Source of the DNA: an uncultured Clostridia bacterium
Lineage (GTDB): Bacteria; Bacillota_A; Clostridia; Christensenellales; CAG-138
Assembly: GCA_946539625.1 (NCBI GenBank)
Contig: CAMNHT010000030.1
Span: 1 to 9,960, forward strand
Reading direction: 5' to 3'
Length of the DNA stretch: 9,960 nucleotides
This document shows positions 6,553 to 9,960 of this stretch, in pieces. Position 1 is the stretch's first letter. Each line of letters starts with the position of its first letter. Both the position numbers and the translations under genes were made by a program. Below the pieces are notes generated by a model. The model was given only the letters and a program-made list of their open reading frames with translations, had not been told where the DNA came from and did not search any database.

Positions 6553-6573
6553 TGATTAAAAGATTGAATCAAT
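6551..6573. promoter_or_regulatory. Operator-like inverted repeat at the rightward start site
   Basis: ATTGATT (6551-6557) and AATCAAT (6567-6573) are a perfect 7-bp inverted repeat with a 9-base centre. ATTGA recurs at 6563-6567, giving an overlapping second palindrome (ATTGA-A-TCAAT, 6563-6573). The site overlaps the -10 end and the predicted start of transcription, so it is well placed for repression. It does not obviously match the leftward palindrome at 6467. Confidence 0.45.
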
Positions 6574-6590
6574 TCGAAGGAGAACGATCC

Positions 6591-7931
6591 ATGAAGGAAT
6601 TCACCCCCGTTTATGTTCCGGTCGGCGTCGGCACATTTCATATGGAAAGCGCCGAGGACGCGTTTGTCCGCTCGTGCGCCGCGCTGAAGGCGCTTGACGA
6701 CCGCTTTGTCTGTCCCGCGGAAAAGCTGCTTTCGGTCGATGCGCTGAAGGCGTATCTCGAGCCGCTTTCCCCCGATCTCATCGTCTTTCAGAACCTGACC
6801 TTTGCAAACGCCGCCTATATGTCCGAGGTGCTTCGCCGTGTGAACTGCCCCATCGTCCTCTGGACGCTTCGTGAGCCGGTCATCGACGGCGGACGGCTTC
6901 GGCTGAACTCGCTTACCGGCGCGTACTCCGCGGCGAACACGCTCCGCGCGTTCAACGACCGTCCGTTCCTCTACGTGTTCGGCGCTCCGGAGGAGGCGCG
7001 GGTCAAGGAAGAACTCAACGCGGCGATCTCGGCGGCGTCCGTCATGCACGCCATGCGTTCTTTGAAGATCGCGGCGATCGGGCACACCCCGCAGGGCTTC
7101 GGCTTCGGCCGCGCGCTCGATACGGAAATGATGAACACCTTCGGCACGGAGCTTGTTTCGATCGAAGCGCGGGAGCTCATTGACCGCGCAAAGAACTATA
7201 CCGACGAAGAATGCAAGCCGTATCTTGAAAAGACCGCCTGCGCGACCTGCGGACTGGACTGCACGCCCGAAAAGAACCGTCTCGACCACGCGCGGCTCTA
7301 TAAAGCATACAGCGACTGGATCAAAGAAAACAACGTCGATGCGCTCGCGTCGCGCTGCTGGCCGGACTTCTTCACCGCGTTCGGTACACCCGTCTGCACG
7401 GTGCTGTCGATGCTCAACGACGACGGCGTCGCCTCCGCCTGCGAAGCGGATATCTACGGCGCGCTGTCCATGTGGGTGGGCATGCGGCTTTCCGGCGCTC
7501 CCGTCTTTTTCGGCGATCCGGTCTCTTTGGACGAGAACGAAAACACGATCACGTTCTGGCACTGCGGCGCGGCGGCGTGCTCCATGGCGCGCAAGGACAC
7601 CGGCGCGGTCGTCGGCGTGCATCCGAACCGCAAGATCGGTCCCGCCATGGATTTCGGCTGTGAAGCGTTTGACGGCGCGACGGTCTTCCGCATCGGTCGT
7701 GAGCCGGACGGCTCGTTCCGCTTCTTCCTCACCGAGGGCACGGCGCTCGACAAGCCGAAGCAGTTTACCGGCACGAGCATCGTGATCAAAACCGACAGCC
7801 CCGCCCGCGAGATCGTTGAAGACAGCGTGCAGGACGGCTTTGAGCCGCATTTCGTCGTGATCCGGGGGCGTCACGCAAAGACGCTCGAAGCGCTTGCGAA
7901 CTATTACGAATTCCCGGTCTATCGGTACTGA
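6591..7931 (+). CDS. L-fucose/L-arabinose isomerase-like protein
   Basis: A 446-residue member of the FucI/AraA-like isomerase superfamily (COG2407 type). These enzymes convert an aldose to a ketose using a divalent metal. The frame runs back to 6552, but AAGGAG lies 8 bases before the ATG at 6591, giving MKEFTPVYVPVG. The N-terminal half has the alternating fold of the family. The C-terminal half carries the metal and catalytic positions: Glu285 in ASACEADIYGALSM, Asp309 in VFFGDP, His324 in FWHCGAA and His420 in FEPHFVV. A Cys-rich stretch at 217-224 (CATCGLDC) is unusual. The gene is divergent from the transketolase operon and 3 bases upstream of the phosphorylase-like gene. It probably makes the ketose that transketolase cleaves. 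Family membership is clear; fucose or arabinose as the substrate is not implied, because no fuculose or ribulose kinase or aldolase is nearby. Confidence 0.88.
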   Translation: MKEFTPVYVPVGVGTFHMESAEDAFVRSCAALKALDDRFVCPAEKLLSVDALKAYLEPLSPDLIVFQNLTFANAAYMSEVLRRVNCPIVLWTLREPVIDGGRLRLNSLTGAYSAANTLRAFNDRPFLYVFGAPEEARVKEELNAAISAASVMHAMRSLKIAAIGHTPQGFGFGRALDTEMMNTFGTELVSIEARELIDRAKNYTDEECKPYLEKTACATCGLDCTPEKNRLDHARLYKAYSDWIKENNVDALASRCWPDFFTAFGTPVCTVLSMLNDDGVASACEADIYGALSMWVGMRLSGAPVFFGDPVSLDENENTITFWHCGAAACSMARKDTGAVVGVHPNRKIGPAMDFGCEAFDGATVFRIGREPDGSFRFFLTEGTALDKPKQFTGTSIVIKTDSPAREIVEDSVQDGFEPHFVVIRGRHAKTLEALANYYEFPVYRY

Positions 7932-7934
7932 GCC

Positions 7935-8684
7935 ATGATCACCGATTCCTTTGACAACAGATCGGAACCGCTGTTCACGCCCGAACAGTTTCTCGGCCCG
8001 CAAAAGCACTTGTGCGATATCTGCATTCTGACCTTTTCGCACGTCATCTTAAAGGAGCTGCAGACGCGCTTTGCGCTGCGCGAGATCGGCAGTCTCGATT
8101 CCGCCAACGGCAGCCGTCCGGTCTATGCGTTTGAACTCGGCGGCATGACGCTTGCGGTGCTGCTCTGCGGCATCGGCTCGACCATCGCCGGAAACGACGT
8201 GATCGAGCTGAACTGGGAGATCGGCGCGACGCAGTTCATCCTGTTCGGCTCGGCGGGCAACCTGAACCGCGAAGCGACAACCGGAAAATACGTGATCCCG
8301 ACCGAAGCGTACCGCGACGAAGGCATGTCCTATCACTACGCCCCGCCCGCGGACTATATCGCGATCAAAAACGCGGACAAACTCGCGGCAATGTTTGACG
8401 AGCTGCGTCTGCCGTACGTCAAGGGACGCGTGTGGACGACCGACGCGTTCTACCGCGAGACGCGGGATCTGGTCGCGGCGCGGCAGAAAGAGGGCTGTCT
8501 CGCCGTCGAAATGGAGCTTGCGGGCGTCGAAGCCGTCTGTGATTTTTACGGCTTCGAGCTGTATAATTTCCTCGTCACCGGCGACGTTCTGGATGCGCCG
8601 GTCTATGAAAACGGCGAGCTTCGCTCCGCAAACCACGATCTGGACAAGCTCGATATCGCGCTTGAGATCGCAAAGCGGATCTGA
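7935..8684 (+). CDS. Nucleoside phosphorylase-like protein lacking the phosphate site
   Basis: A 249-residue PNP/UDP-family protein, closest in layout to uridine phosphorylase. The family core is visible: CGIGSTIAGNDVIEL at 78-92, FGSAGNL at 104-110, SYHYAPPADY at 132-141, WTTDAFYRET at 167-176 and AVEMELAG at 190-197, whose Glu192-Met193-Glu194 contact the ribose in relatives. The phosphate pocket is not conserved. The PGDPxR loop of uridine phosphorylase reads TFSHVI, so Gly26 becomes Phe34 and Arg30 becomes Ile38, and Arg91 of RIGTTG becomes Leu103. Phosphorolysis is therefore doubtful. Hydrolysis of an N-glycoside, or action on another glycoside, is more likely. The start at 7935 is 3 bases after the isomerase stop, with no clear ribosome site of its own, so translation is probably coupled. 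The family is secure and the activity is uncertain. Confidence 0.85.
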   Translation: MITDSFDNRSEPLFTPEQFLGPQKHLCDICILTFSHVILKELQTRFALREIGSLDSANGSRPVYAFELGGMTLAVLLCGIGSTIAGNDVIELNWEIGATQFILFGSAGNLNREATTGKYVIPTEAYRDEGMSYHYAPPADYIAIKNADKLAAMFDELRLPYVKGRVWTTDAFYRETRDLVAARQKEGCLAVEMELAGVEAVCDFYGFELYNFLVTGDVLDAPVYENGELRSANHDLDKLDIALEIAKRI

Positions 8685-8721
8685 GCGACAACGAAGGATC
8701 TTTACGAAACAGGCGTACACA

Positions 8722-8751
8722 AAAACGGCACGGATCGATCCGTGCCGTTTT
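8722..8751. terminator. Bidirectional intrinsic terminator (perfect 30-bp palindrome)
   Basis: Bases 8722-8736 are the exact reverse complement of 8737-8751. The RNA would form a stem built on ACGGCACGG/CCGTGCCGT with an ATCGAT loop. It is flanked by a T run on the right (8748-8751) and an A run on the left (8721-8725), so U tracts follow the hairpin in both directions. It lies between the convergent ends of the phosphorylase-like gene and the symporter gene and should terminate both. Confidence 0.9.
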
Positions 8752-8764
8752 GAGTTGTCAGCGA

Positions 8765-9960
8765 TTATTCGGCATTCTGTTCGCGGAGGTACTCTTCCTT
8801 TTCGACCTGGAGCGCGTCGATGCGCTTCTTGGAAAGCGGATAGACGAACCGTAGGATGATGAACACCAGCAGGAACAGCGCGGCGGGGATCATGACTGAG
8901 TAGTTGTACATGGTATTCAGCGCGTCGGGTGTGAGACCTTCGGTCTTCAGCTGGCTGCCGTTGTAGCCGATGATGAGAAGCGGCACGTTGATGAGGATCG
9001 TCGCCACGGTCTGACCGAGCTTGCGCATGAAGGAATAGAATGCGTAGCTCGTCGCGTCGTCGTTCAGCTTATAGGTGACCTTGTTGTAGTCGATCGCGTC
9101 GTTCGCAAGCGCCCAGATCAGCAGGAAGATGAACGCGGTGCCGATGCCGGCGACGAGGTTTGCCGCAAGGTACAGCCACACGTTCGTAACGCCGAACAGC
9201 GCGAGCACGAACAGCACGAGATAGAACGCCGCGGCGGCAAGCACGCCGTAGGAGCAGACCTCGCGGCGACCGAATTTATTGCCCATGCGCGTTGCGAAGA
9301 ACATGATGACCGCGACCGGAAGATACTGGAACACGGTCGGCAGCATGGTAAGACCCTGCTTATTGAAGAACTTGTCGAAGAGGTACGCGTTGTAGCCCTG
9401 TCCGAACATCTGCGCCGCAAGGAACAGCATGGACGCGATCGAAACCGCCATAAACGGACGGCTCTTCAGGAGCGTTTTGACGACCTTCCACGTCTGTCCC
9501 TTTGCCTTCGGGTCGGGATGCGACGCGACGCGCTCCTTGCTCCAGCCGTAGCAGAGGAAATAGAACACGACGGAAAGCACGGCGATGACGGTGACACCGA
9601 TGATCGTGATGGTGGGATCCATGACCTTCATTGCGTTGCCGTTTGCGTCGAGGATCTTGTTGCCGCTCTCATCAACCATCGCGACATAGCAGAAAGATGC
9701 AAGCACCATCGCCGGCATTGCGCCGAACGTGGAGCCGATCGAACGGAACACGGACAGCGACGAACGTTCCTTGTCATTCGAGGTGATGACCTGCGCCATC
9801 GAACCGTACGGAATGTTGATACAGGTATAGAGCATGCCGAACAGGATGTACGTCGCGTAGATCCATACGATACGCCACGTCATTGCAAAACCTTTGACGT
9901 TTAAAAACATCAGGATCGCCGAGATCGCGACCGGCACGGCAAAGATCTTCAGCCAGTGGC
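8765..9960 (-). CDS. GPH-family sugar:cation symporter (5' end missing)
   Basis: The frame stays open to the window edge, so about 398 C-terminal residues are seen and roughly the first 60-80 are missing. The first ATG/GTG-like codons inside the frame are internal. It is a polytopic membrane protein of the glycoside-pentoside-hexuronide:cation symporter family (MelB, XynB/YnaJ, GusB, YihO). The NIPYGSMAQVITSNDKERSS stretch (about 9760-9820) is the family signature before a cytoplasmic loop, and ANDAIDYNKVTYK (about 9060-9100) matches the second-half D-x-x-DY signature. A hydrophilic C-terminal tail follows the last helix. Such carriers bring in sugars or sugar glycosides with Na+ or H+. The sulfoquinovose carrier YihO belongs to this family, as do many xyloside and uronide carriers. 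It converges on the isomerase pair and probably imports the substrate of the cluster. Confidence 0.92.
   Translation of the reverse strand, partial: HWLKIFAVPVAISAILMFLNVKGFAMTWRIVWIYATYILFGMLYTCINIPYGSMAQVITSNDKERSSLSVFRSIGSTFGAMPAMVLASFCYVAMVDESGNKILDANGNAMKVMDPTITIIGVTVIAVLSVVFYFLCYGWSKERVASHPDPKAKGQTWKVVKTLLKSRPFMAVSIASMLFLAAQMFGQGYNAYLFDKFFNKQGLTMLPTVFQYLPVAVIMFFATRMGNKFGRREVCSYGVLAAAAFYLVLFVLALFGVTNVWLYLAANLVAGIGTAFIFLLIWALANDAIDYNKVTYKLNDDATSYAFYSFMRKLGQTVATILINVPLLIIGYNGSQLKTEGLTPDALNTMYNYSVMIPAALFLLVFIILRFVYPLSKKRIDALQVEKEEYLREQNAE

Noticed and set aside
6546..8042. Long open frame on the minus strand (about 498 codons) opposite the isomerase gene
   Set aside because: It is Arg/Asp/His-rich with no recognisable domain, is exactly antisense to the well-supported isomerase, and is explained by the GC-rich codon pattern of that gene.

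Overview
The window (about 10 kb, GC-rich genes separated by short AT-rich gaps) looks like a chromosomal carbohydrate-use locus from an anaerobic Firmicute, probably a gut-type Clostridia (Oscillospirales or Christensenellales-like). The reasons are the DUF4867 protein, the two-subunit transketolase, strong AAGGAGG-type ribosome binding sites, sigma-A promoters and a palindromic intergenic repeat of a kind I associate with that group. The taxonomic call is inference.

Layout. A leftward seven-gene run starts at a strong promoter near 6500. In transcription order it encodes the transketolase N-subunit, the transketolase C-subunit, (after a 123-bp palindromic repeat) an RpiB/LacAB-like isomerase, an iron-type alcohol dehydrogenase, an EamA-family transporter, a ROK-family regulator and a DUF4867 protein. 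Apart from the repeat-bearing gap, all junctions overlap by a few bases or abut, so this is very likely one operon. Divergently, from a second strong promoter whose -35 lies 11 bp from the first, come a fucose/arabinose isomerase-like protein and a nucleoside phosphorylase-like protein. A perfect 30-bp palindrome then acts as a two-way terminator against a convergent, incomplete GPH-family sugar:cation symporter that runs off the right edge. The left 126 bases hold no gene but contain an 8-bp-periodic GTTAC/GTAAC array.

How the genes may work together. The symporter brings in a sugar. The FucI/AraA-like enzyme turns an aldose into a ketose. The transketolase removes two-carbon units, the RpiB-like enzyme isomerises a shortened aldose so that transketolase can act again, the Fe-ADH reduces the remaining short aldehyde, and the EamA protein could export the product. 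No sugar kinase is present: the ROK protein is a DNA-binding regulator that lacks the kinase Asp.

The most interesting signal is that phosphate-binding residues are changed in three separate enzymes. The RpiB-like protein lacks both the ring-opening His and the phosphate-binding basic residues. The phosphorylase-like protein lacks the phosphate Gly and Arg residues. The transketolase C-subunit has Asp where a phosphate-contacting His is expected. Together these suggest a pathway for a sugar that carries a non-phosphate anionic or blocked end. A transketolase-type sulfoglycolysis (sulfoquinovose) route is the best named match I know, with a D-apiose-like or wholly undescribed pathway as alternatives.
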